Positions 9,015-17,938 of a stretch of 64,000 nucleotides of DNA are shown in pieces; within the stretch, counting starts at the first letter, position 1; every line of letters begins with the position of its first letter. The notes beneath the pieces are model-generated. The model ran no database searches, was not told the DNA's origin, and worked only from the letters and a program-made list of their open reading frames with translations. The stretch comes from Collinsella sp. (GTDB lineage: Bacteria; Actinomycetota; Coriobacteriia; Coriobacteriales; Coriobacteriaceae), in the NCBI GenBank assembly GCA_031295385.1, contig JAUMOL010000011.1, positions 1-64,000 on the forward strand, read 5' to 3'. The position numbers were made by a program, and so were the translations under genes.

Positions 9015-12000
9015 ATGCTCATTCACCGTATAGCCGCGCAGCTCTACACTGCCGAGGCGCTGCAGACCGTCGAGGCCGGGCTCGATTCTGGCGAGGACGT
9101 GACGCTGGCCGTGTCTCAGTCGGGCCGAACGCTTATGGCGGCCGCCCAGTTTGCGCGTCGTCCGCGCCCCACGGTCTACGTCGTGAGTGGCGAGGATGCG
9201 GCCGATCGCGCCGCCCGCAGTTTGGCCGCCTATGTGGGCCTGGCGCACGTCTGCCGCTTTCCCGAGCGCAAGGACTACCCTTGGCGCGAGCAGGCGCCCG
9301 ACGACGCCGTGGTGGCCCAGCGCTGCGAGGCACTGGGGCGCATCGTGCGCGGGGACAACTGCATCATGGTCGCCTCGGCCCGCGCGCTGCTGCGCTGCGT
9401 GCCGCCAGTCGAGAGCCGCTACTGGGAGTCGACGACCTTTGCGGTGGGCGAGGAGATTTCCTTTGACGAGGTGCCGCAGCGCCTGGTGGGCATGGGCTAC
9501 ACCAATGCCGGTGCCGCCGACGCGCCCGGCCTGTTCCGTGTGCACGGCGACACCGTCGAGGTGTTTCCCGCGCAGGAAAAGGCGCCCGTGCGCATTGAGT
9601 TCTTTGGCGACGAGATCGACCGCATCCGCCGCATGGTGAGTTCAACGGGCCAGACCATCGGCAACGAGGACAGCATCGAGATCTCCCCCTGTCGCGAGCT
9701 CGCACTCACCGACGACGCCGTCCACAACATGCACGTGGCGCTCTACCGCGCCAGCCAGGACGACAGCAAGTTGGCGGCGCTGCTCGAGATGGTGGATGCG
9801 CGCATCGTCACGCCCGAGCTCGACCGCTTCTTGCCGGTGATGTACGGCCAGACCGTGAGTCCGCTGTCGCATGTGAGCGGCAAGGCGCTCGTGGTGCTGT
9901 CCGAGCCGCGCTCGCTGTTCGACGATTGCCTGCGCGCCTACGAGGATATCGAGGCGCGTGCCGGCGAGGCGGGGGTCGATCGCCTAGATGGCTTGTACGT
10001 GCGTGCCCAGCAGCTCGACTTTGGTGCTCAGCAGCGCCTGAACTATGTGAGCCTCATCCGTGCCGGCGGTGCGGTTACGGCGGAGCTCAAGATTGAGCAG
10101 CCGGCCATCGCAGGCTCGGACAACCGTTTTATGACGCGTGTTCAGGAGGTCGTGGGCAAGCGCTACGCCTGCGTTTTTGCCATTCCCGACCGCGGCGCGC
10201 GCGAGTCGATGGAGCTCACCTTTGGCGATGAGGGCATTACCTTTGAGGAATCGCTGACCGCGGCGCCCGAAAATGCCGGCGCTATCGGCGACCGCGTGCG
10301 CGTGGCAGCAGCGGATTCCGCCGACCGTGCCGCACGCCAGGAGGCCCATGCTTCCATTCGCGAGCGTAAGGCCGATGCGCTCAACGCCCGCTCGCTCGAG
10401 GCGGGCGCCGCGCAGGCTGCCGCCGGCGCCGCCGTGCCCACCATCTCGCGCGGGCGCGTGACCTTTGTGGACGCTGCCCTGCCGCAGGGCGTGGTGGTGC
10501 CCGACGCCAATTTGGCCGTGTTCTCGATCGCCGACCTCAACGCCCGCATGGATGCCAACCGCGCGCGCAGTCGCCGCAAGGTTGACATTACGCAGATCAC
10601 CTTCCCGTTTAAACCGGGCGACTACGTGGTGCACGCCACTCACGGCATCGCGCTCTTTAGCGAGATCGCGCGCCAGGAAGTGGGCGGCAAGGAGCGCGAC
10701 TACTTTTTGCTGGAATATGCCGATGGCGACAAGCTCTACGTGCCGCTGGAGCAGGTTGACCGCATTACGCGCTACGTTGGTCCCGACGGCGATAAACCGC
10801 GCTTGACCAGGCTCAACACCGCCGACTGGACGCGGGCTACCAACAAAGCGCGCAAGAATGCCAAAAAGCTGGCGTTTGACCTGGTCGACCTGTATACGCG
10901 CCGCTCATCGATTGCGGGCATCGCCTGCCCGCCCGACACGCCCGAGCAGATCGAGATGGAGGAGAGCTTCCCCTACGACGAAACGCGCGACCAGCTGGAG
11001 GCTATCGCCGACATCAAGGCCGACATGGAGGCGCCCAAGCCCATGGACCGCCTGCTGTGCGGAGACGTGGGCTTTGGCAAGACCGAGGTCGCCCTGCGCG
11101 CGGCGTTTAAGTGCGTGGACTCCGGCCGCCAGGTCATGGTGCTCTGCCCCACGACCATTCTTGCCCAGCAGCACTACGAGACATTCTTTGAGCGCTTTGC
11201 CCCGTTTGGCCTGGAGGTCGAGGTGCTCAGCCGCTTTCGCACGCCGGCGCAGCAAAAGCGCGCACTCAAGGCGTTTGCCGAGGGCACGATTGACGTGCTG
11301 ATCGGCACGCACCGCTTGCTTTCGGCCGACGTGAACCCCAAGAACCTGGGCCTGGTGATCATCGACGAGGAGCAGCGCTTTGGTGTGCAGCACAAGGAGC
11401 AGCTCAAGAACCTGCGCGAGCAGATTGACGTGCTCACGCTCTCGGCAACGCCGATTCCGCGAACCATGCAGATGGCCACGAGCGGCGTGCGCGACATGAG
11501 CCTGATCACCACGCCGCCGACCGGGCGCCGTCCCGTGATCGTGCACGTGGGGGAGTACGACCCCGACGTGGTGAGTGCGGCGATTCGTCTGGAAGTGGGC
11601 CGCGGCGGTCAGGTGTATTACGTGTCCAACCGCGTCAAGACCATCGACGATGCCGTGGCGCGCGTGCACGAGGCCGCGCCCGAGGCACGCGTGGGTGTGG
11701 CACACGGCAAGATGAGCCCGCGCGAGGTCGAGGAGGTGATGATCGAGTTCGCGACCAAGAAGATCGACGTGCTTATCGCCACGACCATCGTGGAGAGCGG
11801 CATCGACAACGCAACGGCCAACACGCTCATCATTGAGGACTCGCAGCGTCTGGGTCTGGCACAGCTCTACCAGCTTAAGGGCCGCGTGGGCCGCTCGGCC
11901 ACGCAGGCATACGCGTACTTTATGTTCCCCGGCGAGCTGCCGCTCACCGAGGAGGCCACGGCACGCCTGACCGCGCTTTCCGAGTTCCAGGACCTGGGCA

Positions 12001-12647
12001 GCGGCATGCGCATCGCCATGCGCGACCTGGAGATCCGCGGCGCCGGTTCGCTTATGGGCGCCGAGCAGCACGGTAACCTGTCGAGCGTGGGCTTTGACCT
12101 GTTTACGCAGATGCTGGGACAGGCCGTGGCCGAGGCGCGCGGCGATGACGATGCCGGCGTGGAGGCGGCGAGCGTGGGCATCAACCTGCCGGCCGACTAC
12201 TTCTTGTCCGAGGAGTACATGCCGGCGGTGGACCAGCGCGTGCTCGTGTACCGCAAGCTCGCGGCGGCCGAGGACCTGGAGAGTATCGACGAGGTGCAGG
12301 AGGAGACCGAGGCCGCGCACGGTGAGCTGCCGTTGGCGGGGCTTAACTTGTTCAACCGCGCTCGCATCCGCATTCGCGGCGAGCGCTTGGGGCTCGAGAG
12401 CGTCACGCTCAGCGGTGGACGCATTACCTTCCTGGGGGTTGACGTTCCCAAGAAGGTGGCCTTTGAGCTTAAGACCCGCTATGGCGCGGTGAACTTTCCC
12501 AAGAGCCGCAAACTGTCGGTGCCCTACAAGGCGGGTGCCGGCGCGGGCAGCGGCCTGGGTCGCGGTCTCGACGCCAGCGACGGCACCGGCCCCGTGGCCG
12601 CGGCACTCATGCTGCTGCAGCAATTAGGCACGAGCGACGATGACTAA
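9015..12647 (+). CDS. mfd: Transcription-repair coupling factor Mfd
   Basis: The 1210-residue protein removes stalled RNA polymerase and recruits UvrA. An N-terminal UvrB-like module is followed by the polymerase-interacting domain (KPGDYVVHATHGI, about residue 530) and a RecG-like translocase. Motifs include Walker A GDVGFGKTE (near 683), VIIDEEQRFG (near 780) and TLSATPIPRTMQM. The C-terminal TRCF domain ends the protein. A 60-residue Ala/Arg-rich insert lies near 430-490. The ATG at 9015 follows CGGAGGAA and gives the normal family N-terminus. Confidence 0.96.
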   Translation: MLIHRIAAQLYTAEALQTVEAGLDSGEDVTLAVSQSGRTLMAAAQFARRPRPTVYVVSGEDAADRAARSLAAYVGLAHVCRFPERKDYPWREQAPDDAVVAQRCEALGRIVRGDNCIMVASARALLRCVPPVESRYWESTTFAVGEEISFDEVPQRLVGMGYTNAGAADAPGLFRVHGDTVEVFPAQEKAPVRIEFFGDEIDRIRRMVSSTGQTIGNEDSIEISPCRELALTDDAVHNMHVALYRASQDDSKLAALLEMVDARIVTPELDRFLPVMYGQTVSPLSHVSGKALVVLSEPRSLFDDCLRAYEDIEARAGEAGVDRLDGLYVRAQQLDFGAQQRLNYVSLIRAGGAVTAELKIEQPAIAGSDNRFMTRVQEVVGKRYACVFAIPDRGARESMELTFGDEGITFEESLTAAPENAGAIGDRVRVAAADSADRAARQEAHASIRERKADALNARSLEAGAAQAAAGAAVPTISRGRVTFVDAALPQGVVVPDANLAVFSIADLNARMDANRARSRRKVDITQITFPFKPGDYVVHATHGIALFSEIARQEVGGKERDYFLLEYADGDKLYVPLEQVDRITRYVGPDGDKPRLTRLNTADWTRATNKARKNAKKLAFDLVDLYTRRSSIAGIACPPDTPEQIEMEESFPYDETRDQLEAIADIKADMEAPKPMDRLLCGDVGFGKTEVALRAAFKCVDSGRQVMVLCPTTILAQQHYETFFERFAPFGLEVEVLSRFRTPAQQKRALKAFAEGTIDVLIGTHRLLSADVNPKNLGLVIIDEEQRFGVQHKEQLKNLREQIDVLTLSATPIPRTMQMATSGVRDMSLITTPPTGRRPVIVHVGEYDPDVVSAAIRLEVGRGGQVYYVSNRVKTIDDAVARVHEAAPEARVGVAHGKMSPREVEEVMIEFATKKIDVLIATTIVESGIDNATANTLIIEDSQRLGLAQLYQLKGRVGRSATQAYAYFMFPGELPLTEEATARLTALSEFQDLGSGMRIAMRDLEIRGAGSLMGAEQHGNLSSVGFDLFTQMLGQAVAEARGDDDAGVEAASVGINLPADYFLSEEYMPAVDQRVLVYRKLAAAEDLESIDEVQEETEAAHGELPLAGLNLFNRARIRIRGERLGLESVTLSGGRITFLGVDVPKKVAFELKTRYGAVNFPKSRKLSVPYKAGAGAGSGLGRGLDASDGTGPVAAALMLLQQLGTSDDD

Positions 12648-12658
12648 CAAGTAGGGGC

Positions 12659-12698
12659 GTGGCGGGGCATAGCTACCAGTTGTTCTTTGCCCCGCCAC
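12659..12698 (+). terminator. Possible terminator hairpin after mfd
   Basis: Ten-base perfect arms gtggcggggc and gccccgccac lie 12 bases past the mfd stop. There is no strong T-run, so the assignment is tentative. Confidence 0.5.
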
Positions 12699-12734
12699 CT
12701 CGCAGGTTGATTCCAGCCCCATCGAAAGGAAAGC

Positions 12735-13598
12735 ATGTTCGGATACATCTATAAGAAAGATGTCGCCATTATCGCGGCCGTCCTGTGCCTTTGTCTGCTC
12801 ACGGGCTCGTTTTTCGATTATCAGATCTCGAGCGCGCTGTTCAACATCGGCAGCATGTACGGTCGCTTTGTCGAGGCGGCCGGCGAGCTGCCGTTCGAGC
12901 TGACGGCGAGCATCGCGGGCGTTATGCTCGTGCGCTCGGCACGCCCCGATTCCAAGGCGAGCAAGTGGCTCGCTGCGCTGGGCGTTTTGATCAACGTGGG
13001 TCTGGTCGGCTACGAGATTATCGGATCGCTGCGCGTCGGCGGCAAGCTTATTGCGTTTCAGCTGGTTCTGACGTTTGCGTTGGTCATCGCAGCCAACTTC
13101 ATCGCCTACCGCCTCACGCGCACGACCGAGCCCGACGAGCTTACGCGCTGGGCGTTGATGGTGCTGGCCGTGTGGGTCGCTCAGGCCATCATCCTCAACG
13201 TCATTGTTAAGCCGTTATGGTCGCGCCCGCGCATGCGCGTGATCGAGGTCACGCCGGGGCTCAATTTTCAGCCGTGGTGGGTGATCGGCAACCCCGACAA
13301 GTGGGCCTATATCGCCGCCGGCGTGATCAAGGACGGGTTCAAGTCGTTTGCGAGCGGACACACGGCGCATGCGGCGATCGGCCTTATGCTCGCCGGGCTT
13401 CCCGCGGCAGCTTTTAAGGAAAAACCTTCGCGTCGCCGCGTGACCTTTTGGGCGGCAGCTGTGGTCGCGGCGCTCGTCGCCTTTGGGCGCATCGTGATCG
13501 GAGCGCACTTTTTGAGTGACGTGAGCTGCGGTTTTGCCCTGGTACTGGCACTTGAGTGCCTTACCGCGCGCATTGCCTATCCCAACGGCGTACAATAG
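12735..13598 (+). CDS. PAP2-family membrane phosphatase
   Basis: The 287-residue protein has about six membrane helices. The three phosphatase motifs can be read: KPLWSRPR (near residue 161), the FASGHTAHA block (near 203) and FGRIVIGAHFLSDV (near 255) with the catalytic His. The family hydrolyses lipid phosphates such as undecaprenyl pyrophosphate or phosphatidate. The second motif has ASGH where PSGH is usual. The ATG follows GAAAGGAAAG. A short gap of 45 bases leads to the aldolase gene, so cotranscription is possible. Confidence 0.85.
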   Translation: MFGYIYKKDVAIIAAVLCLCLLTGSFFDYQISSALFNIGSMYGRFVEAAGELPFELTASIAGVMLVRSARPDSKASKWLAALGVLINVGLVGYEIIGSLRVGGKLIAFQLVLTFALVIAANFIAYRLTRTTEPDELTRWALMVLAVWVAQAIILNVIVKPLWSRPRMRVIEVTPGLNFQPWWVIGNPDKWAYIAAGVIKDGFKSFASGHTAHAAIGLMLAGLPAAAFKEKPSRRRVTFWAAAVVAALVAFGRIVIGAHFLSDVSCGFALVLALECLTARIAYPNGVQ

Positions 13599-13643
13599 CT
13601 CCGTTTGAGTCATCTGGCCGATACCCGGTAAGAGAGGATTGCC

Positions 13644-14669
13644 ATGCTCGCGTTTAACAACGACTATTCCCACGGCGCACATCCGGCGGTGCTGCAGGCG
13701 CTCGTCGACACCAATATGGAGCCGCAGCCCGGCTACGGTACCGATGCGCACACCGAGCGTGCCAAGCGGCTTATCCGCGAGGCCTGTCAGGCTCCCGATG
13801 CCGACGTGTTTTTTCTGGTGGGCGGCACGCAGGCCAACGCGACGGTGATCGACATGCTGCTCGCGCCGTACGAGGGTGTCGTTGCTGCCGAGACTGGCCA
13901 CGTCGCCTGCCATGAGGCGGGCGCCATCGAGTTTGGCGGCCACAAGGTGCTCACCATTCCCGGCTACGAGGGCAAGATGCACGCCGAGGACCTCGAGAGC
14001 TATATCCAGGTGTTCTACGAAAACGAGAGCTACGAGCACACGGTGTTCCCGGGCGCCGTGTACGTGAGCCTATCGACCGAGTACGGCACGCTGTACTCCA
14101 AGGCCGAGCTCGCGGCGATTCACGCAGTGTGCCAGAAGCGCGAGATTCCGCTGTTTGTGGATGGCGCCCGCCTGGCCTATGCGCTGGCGGCCGATGAGTG
14201 CGACATTACCCTGTCCGAGCTGGCGCAGCTATGCGACGTGTTCTACATCGGCGGCACCAAGTGCGGCGCTCTGTGCGGCGAGGCCGTGGTGTTTTGCGGC
14301 ATGCACGCTCCGGCGCATCCCATTCCGCGCATTAAGCAGCACGGCGCGCTGTTGGCCAAGGGCCGCCTGACGGGCGTGCAGTTTGAGGCTCTTTTTACCG
14401 ACGGCCTGTATTTTGAGATTGGTCGCCAGGCGATCGAAACTGCGCAGGCGCTTCGTCGCGTGCTGCACGAGCGCGGCTACCAGTTCTTCTTGGAGACGCC
14501 CACAAACCAGCAGTTTGTGATTCTGCCCAACGAGGACATGGCCCGCATTCGCGAGCATGCCTCGATCGAGTACTGGGAAAAGTACGACGAGACCCACACC
14601 GTGGTGCGCTTTTGCACCAGCTGGGCCACGACGCAGGAGGACATCGACGCGTTAGCGGCGGTTCTGTAG
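13644..14669 (+). CDS. Low-specificity threonine aldolase-type PLP enzyme
   Basis: The 341-residue protein belongs to the beta-eliminating lyase/threonine aldolase fold, which cleaves L-threonine or L-allo-threonine to glycine and acetaldehyde. The N-terminus NDYSHGAHPAVL, the VGGTQANATV block and the PLP lysine in YIGGTKCGALCGEA (near residue 206) are diagnostic. FVDGARLAYAL carries the Asp that contacts the cofactor. Length is standard. GAGAGGA precedes the ATG. A strong terminator follows directly. Confidence 0.88.
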   Translation: MLAFNNDYSHGAHPAVLQALVDTNMEPQPGYGTDAHTERAKRLIREACQAPDADVFFLVGGTQANATVIDMLLAPYEGVVAAETGHVACHEAGAIEFGGHKVLTIPGYEGKMHAEDLESYIQVFYENESYEHTVFPGAVYVSLSTEYGTLYSKAELAAIHAVCQKREIPLFVDGARLAYALAADECDITLSELAQLCDVFYIGGTKCGALCGEAVVFCGMHAPAHPIPRIKQHGALLAKGRLTGVQFEALFTDGLYFEIGRQAIETAQALRRVLHERGYQFFLETPTNQQFVILPNEDMARIREHASIEYWEKYDETHTVVRFCTSWATTQEDIDALAAVL

Positions 14670-14688
14670 CCTGATGTAATGACGAGGG

Positions 14689-14730
14689 GCCGCCTTGCGC
14701 TGGGTTTGGCGCAAGGCGGCCTTTGTTTTT
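14689..14730 (+). terminator. Terminator after threonine aldolase
   Basis: Perfect 12-base arms gccgccttgcgc and gcgcaaggcggc precede a CTTTGTTTTT tail. Confidence 0.88.
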
Positions 14731-14746
14731 GAGGGAGAAGGGTTGT

Positions 14747-15337
14747 ATGACCGAGATGTCCGAGCCGACGATCCGCCTGGCGACGCCCGAAGACGCACCG
14801 GCGTTGCTTGCCATCTATGAGCCGTATGTGCGCGAGACGGCGATTACCTGCGAATACGAGGTGCCGAGCGTTGAGGAGTTTGCCGGGCGCATCGAGCGCA
14901 CGCTCAAGCGCTATCCGTATCTGGTGATGGAGTTGGACGGGCGTCCGGTAGGCTATGCCTACGTGAGTCCGCTTAACAGCCGCGAGGCATACGACTGGTC
15001 GGTCGAGACGTCGATCTACCTGGCACGCGATGTGCGCCATGGCGGGCTGGGTCGCAAGCTGCACGACGCGGTCAAGCAATGCCTGGTCGCGATGGGCATC
15101 ACCAACATGTGCGCCCTCATTGCCGTGCCGCACGACAAGGACGACGAGTACCTGACGCACAACAGTCAGGATTTCCATGCCCATATGGGGTATCGCCTGG
15201 TGGGTGCCTTTGACCGCTGCGCTCAAAAGTTCGGCCGCTGGTACGACATGTGCTGGATGGAGCTGGTCCTGGCCGAGCGCACACCCAACCAACCCAAACC
15301 AACCTGGTTCCCCGACCTTCCCAAACCTACCATTTAG
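14747..15337 (+). CDS. GNAT N-acetyltransferase, phosphinothricin acetyltransferase-like
   Basis: The 196-residue protein has the GNAT fold: IRLATPEDAPALLAIYEPYV at the N-terminus, YVSPLNSREAYDWSVETSIY as the central strand pair, and RHGGLGRKLH as the acetyl-CoA loop. This pattern is close to PAT/MnaT-type enzymes acting on amino-acid-like amines. The ATG at 14747 follows GAGGGAGAAGG; the frame is open further back but has no site. The last codons and the stop fall in a dispersed repeat fragment (15326-15354), so the C-terminal tail may be repeat-derived. Confidence 0.85.
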   Translation: MTEMSEPTIRLATPEDAPALLAIYEPYVRETAITCEYEVPSVEEFAGRIERTLKRYPYLVMELDGRPVGYAYVSPLNSREAYDWSVETSIYLARDVRHGGLGRKLHDAVKQCLVAMGITNMCALIAVPHDKDDEYLTHNSQDFHAHMGYRLVGAFDRCAQKFGRWYDMCWMELVLAERTPNQPKPTWFPDLPKPTI

Positions 15338-15354
15338 GGACAGGTTTATTTTGG
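15326..15354 (-). repeat. Truncated copy of the 5'-leader repeat
   Basis: Read on the minus strand, this matches the inner part of the elements at 25219-25267 and 36541-36589. It supplies the stop codon of the acetyltransferase and then joins directly to the longer repeat that starts near 15350. Confidence 0.6.
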
Positions 15355-15583
15355 CCGCTTTGTAGCGTCAATCCACCGCGAGAAGTACGGATTCACGCGT
15401 CTTTTGATGCGGATGGGCTTAATTTGGCTTCGATTTGGGTCCGTTCGGCTTCGATTCGAACTAAGTGAGTAGACTTTTTGGCGCAGGTCGAGCACAAGGC
15501 GTATCTGCCTTAGTAAAACCGCAGGTCACAGAGGTGACAGTTTTTGGTGTGCTCGACAGGTCACGAAAAGTCTACTCACTTAG
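15350..15583. repeat. Long dispersed repeat, copy 1, ending in a large stem-loop
   Basis: About 230 bases match 23761-23992. The last part is a stem-loop: outer arms at 15461-15479 and 15565-15583 (core agtgagtagactttt), inner arms gtcgagcac and gtgctcgac. The inner arms read gccgagcac/gtgctcggc in copy 2, so a U-A pair became C-G. The remaining 15584-15733 holds a second taaaaccgcaggt fragment and no gene I can support. Confidence 0.85.
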
Positions 15584-15733
15584 ATTTGCGGTACTGGATA
15601 TTCTGAGCAGGAACAGTTGAGCTTGGACGGCGCGTATTGCCAGGTGATGTTGGCATTTGTGCCATGCTGGCTTGAGATTTAATAAAACCGCAGGTAAAAC
15701 GTTCATTAGGTACAGTTTGCCTCGTTTGGTGCG

Positions 15734-16456
15734 TTAGCCGATGGGTTCGGTGTATTTGGCGCGGTCGGTGCGTTGGATGCGCTTGGAGACATGGAGCGGG
15801 CGGCCGTCGGTGTCGTAGACGTAGTCGGTGATCAGGATCAGCGCCTGCCCGCGCTCAACGTTGAGCAAAAACGCCTCGTTTTGCGAGGCGTAGCACACCT
15901 CAAAGGTCTTATGCCCCTGTGCCGGCGCGCGATGGAACTCCTGTCGCAGCGTGGCGTAGAGCGAACCGTTGATATCGCGATCGATGAGCGTCTCGAAGCT
16001 TGGCGGCAGGTAGGTGGTCTCCAGGCACAGCGGCGCGTCGTCCAGGTAGCGCAGGCGGACAAGTTTGACGAGCTTGCTGCCCACGGCGGCGTCAAAGAAC
16101 TTAGCTATGCTGCCGGCCGCCTTGGCAAAGCCCGAGTCCACGGTGCGCGTGGTGGGCTTCATGCCCTGGCCTTCGACCTGCTTGGTATAGCTCGAAAACA
16201 CCAGGTTGTTCTCGTGGAGCGCGGGCGTGTCGGCCACAAAGGCGCCACGCCCGCGCTCGGTGCGCACCAGGCCCTCATCAACGAGCACCTTAAGGGCGTG
16301 GCGCACGGTGCTGCGCGACAGCCCCGATTCGTCCATGAGCTCCATCTCGGACGGCAGCTTGTCTCCGCGTGCGTAGATGCCGGCGGCGATGCGGTCGCGA
16401 AGCGTACCCGCCAAGCGCTCGTATTGGGCCAGTTTCTTTTTAGACGAAGCGTTCAT
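15734..16456 (-). CDS. GntR/HutC-family regulator of the divergent SIS gene
   Basis: The 240-residue regulator has an N-terminal winged helix (residues about 12-75; SRSTVRHALKVLVDEGLV is the recognition helix region) and a C-terminal UTRA ligand-binding domain. UTRA domains bind sugar phosphates or similar effectors. It is divergent from the SIS gene at 16662. A motif TGTATSTAACTTGTATGC occurs 11 bases before this start and again 39 bases before the SIS start, which fits autoregulation plus control of the SIS gene. Confidence 0.9.
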   Translation of the reverse strand: MNASSKKKLAQYERLAGTLRDRIAAGIYARGDKLPSEMELMDESGLSRSTVRHALKVLVDEGLVRTERGRGAFVADTPALHENNLVFSSYTKQVEGQGMKPTTRTVDSGFAKAAGSIAKFFDAAVGSKLVKLVRLRYLDDAPLCLETTYLPPSFETLIDRDINGSLYATLRQEFHRAPAQGHKTFEVCYASQNEAFLLNVERGQALILITDYVYDTDGRPLHVSKRIQRTDRAKYTEPIG

Positions 16457-16466
16457 GCGATCAACC

Positions 16467-16484
16467 TGTATCTAACTTGTATGC
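16467..16484. promoter_or_regulatory. Putative GntR operator 1
   Basis: TGTATCTAACTTGTATGC, shared with 16606-16623 at 17 of 18 positions, lies just ahead of the regulator gene. Confidence 0.6.
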
Positions 16485-16605
16485 GTATCTAATCAAGCAT
16501 GTATTCAATACAACAACAAAACCGCTGGTAGCTAGCTATCGAAAACCGCATCAGCAAAATTTCTAAGATAAATATAGCATACAACTAGTCGACATAACCA
16601 AAACA

Positions 16606-16623
16606 TGTATGTAACTTGTATGC
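16606..16623. promoter_or_regulatory. Putative GntR operator 2
   Basis: TGTATGTAACTTGTATGC lies 39 bases ahead of the SIS start. Further TGTAT/ATACA half-sites lie between the two operators. Confidence 0.6.
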
Positions 16624-16661
16624 CATCGAGAGTATCAAACGAGAAGAAAGGCTGATGCACG

Positions 16662-17654
16662 ATGACTACTCAGGAACAGGTTAAGGATGTCGTCTCCCAG
16701 GTTTTGGCTGACAAGGCAGACAAGGGCGGCATCAAGCGCGTCGTGTGGATTGGCGCCGGCGGATCCAACGGCGGCAACTATCCTGCCCAGTACTTTATGG
16801 AGCACGAGGCCACGCAGGTCGTGAGCTCCAGCTACACCAGCAACGAGTTCGTGCACGCCACCCCGGCCTACGTCAACGAGAACACCCTGGCCGTGGTCGT
16901 GTCCATGCGCGGCACCAAGGAGACCATCGTCGCCGCCCAGGTCGCCAAGGACCACGGCGCCAGCACCATCGCCATCTATGTCGACGAGTCCGGCCTTACC
17001 GAGGTCTGCGACTACAAGATCCAGTACGACAGTCTGGCCGTCGACGAGTCCTGCATGGGTCGCACCAACTCTGCCGTCGTGACCATGATTGCTATGGAGC
17101 TCACGCAGCAGACCGAGGGCTATGCCGAGTACGAGACCGCTATGGCCGCCTTCGACTTGGTCGACCCCATCTATCGCAAGGCCGTCGAGTACACCCGTCC
17201 GCTCGCTGCCAAGTGGGCCGAGCAGAACGCCGACAAGCCCTGCATCAACGTCATGGCCCAGGGCCCGCTCTTTGGTGCCGCCTACGTCTTTAGCATCTGC
17301 AACGTGCAGGAGATGCTGCAGATCGACTCCTGCACCATCAACACCTGCGATTTCTTCCACGGCCCCTTCGAGATCCTGGACAAGCGCACCTCGCTGTTCC
17401 AGCTCATCAGCGTCGGCCGCAGCCGCTGCAACGACGAGCGCGGCATCCGCTTCGTCAACCAGTACGGTGGCGAGCGCGTCTATCAGCTCGACGCCAAGGA
17501 GCTCGGCCTCAACGACATCAAGGACAGCGTGAGCGAGTACTTCAACCACCTGATCTTTGCCCCGATCCTCAACAACGTGTATATGCGCGCGCTTTCCGCC
17601 GTCACCCACAAGGACTACATGACGCGCCGCTACATGTGGAAGCTGGACTACTAG
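16662..17654 (+). CDS. SIS-domain sugar isomerase/deglycase (FrlB/GfrF type)
   Basis: The 330-residue protein has tandem SIS domains that bind phosphosugars. Key blocks are VWIGAGGSNGGNYPAQYF (residues about 28-45), VVSMRGTKETI (about 85-95) and FFHGPFEILD (about 231-240). The closest functional models are FrlB and GfrE/GfrF, which split phosphorylated Amadori compounds into sugar phosphate and amine. No PTS gene is adjacent; the dedicated GntR gene is divergent. It shares the ending RRYMWKL-Y with the SIS protein at 22006. GAAGAAAGG precedes the start. Confidence 0.85.
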   Translation: MTTQEQVKDVVSQVLADKADKGGIKRVVWIGAGGSNGGNYPAQYFMEHEATQVVSSSYTSNEFVHATPAYVNENTLAVVVSMRGTKETIVAAQVAKDHGASTIAIYVDESGLTEVCDYKIQYDSLAVDESCMGRTNSAVVTMIAMELTQQTEGYAEYETAMAAFDLVDPIYRKAVEYTRPLAAKWAEQNADKPCINVMAQGPLFGAAYVFSICNVQEMLQIDSCTINTCDFFHGPFEILDKRTSLFQLISVGRSRCNDERGIRFVNQYGGERVYQLDAKELGLNDIKDSVSEYFNHLIFAPILNNVYMRALSAVTHKDYMTRRYMWKLDY

Positions 17655-17690
17655 GGGATAGAGCGGCCTAACAGCTCGATGTCCTCATAA

Positions 17691-17755
17691 GTTGCGGTGG
17701 AATAGTTCCTGTTTGGGGGCTTGAAGCCTCTATTTAGGAACTATTTCACCGCAAC
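17691..17755. repeat. 20-bp inverted repeat (hairpin 1 of 2)
   Basis: Arms at 17691-17710 and 17736-17755 pair with one G-U difference (gttgcggtgg and ccaccgcaac-type ends). It lies 36 bases past the SIS stop. Confidence 0.85.
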
Positions 17756-17764
17756 CGCCAAGTA

Positions 17765-17844
17765 ATCCGCTGGGGACGGAGGAAAACGGATCACTTAGGG
17801 ACTGGTCTGAGTCACTGATCCGTTTTCCTCCGTTCCCAGCGGAT
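17765..17844. repeat. 29-bp inverted repeat (hairpin 2 of 2)
   Basis: Arms at 17765-17793 and 17816-17844 pair with one G-U difference. Only nine bases separate it from hairpin 1. Probably a dispersed Collinsella palindrome; it could also end the SIS transcript. Confidence 0.85.
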
Positions 17845-17879
17845 CATTTTTCCGTTCGGCGATTTGTGTCTTGAAAAAT

Positions 17880-17898
17880 GTATATAACGACTATAACG
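17880..17898. promoter_or_regulatory. Tandem TATAACG motifs ahead of the EamA gene
   Basis: TATAACG occurs twice, nine bases apart. The reverse complement CGTTATA also lies upstream of the PTS operon (19134), the GntR gene (25311) and the SIS gene at 42945 (42892), suggesting a shared operator. Confidence 0.45.
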
Positions 17899-17938
17899 TA
17901 GTATGAAACATATTGGAAACAATACCGAGGAGGCTGCG

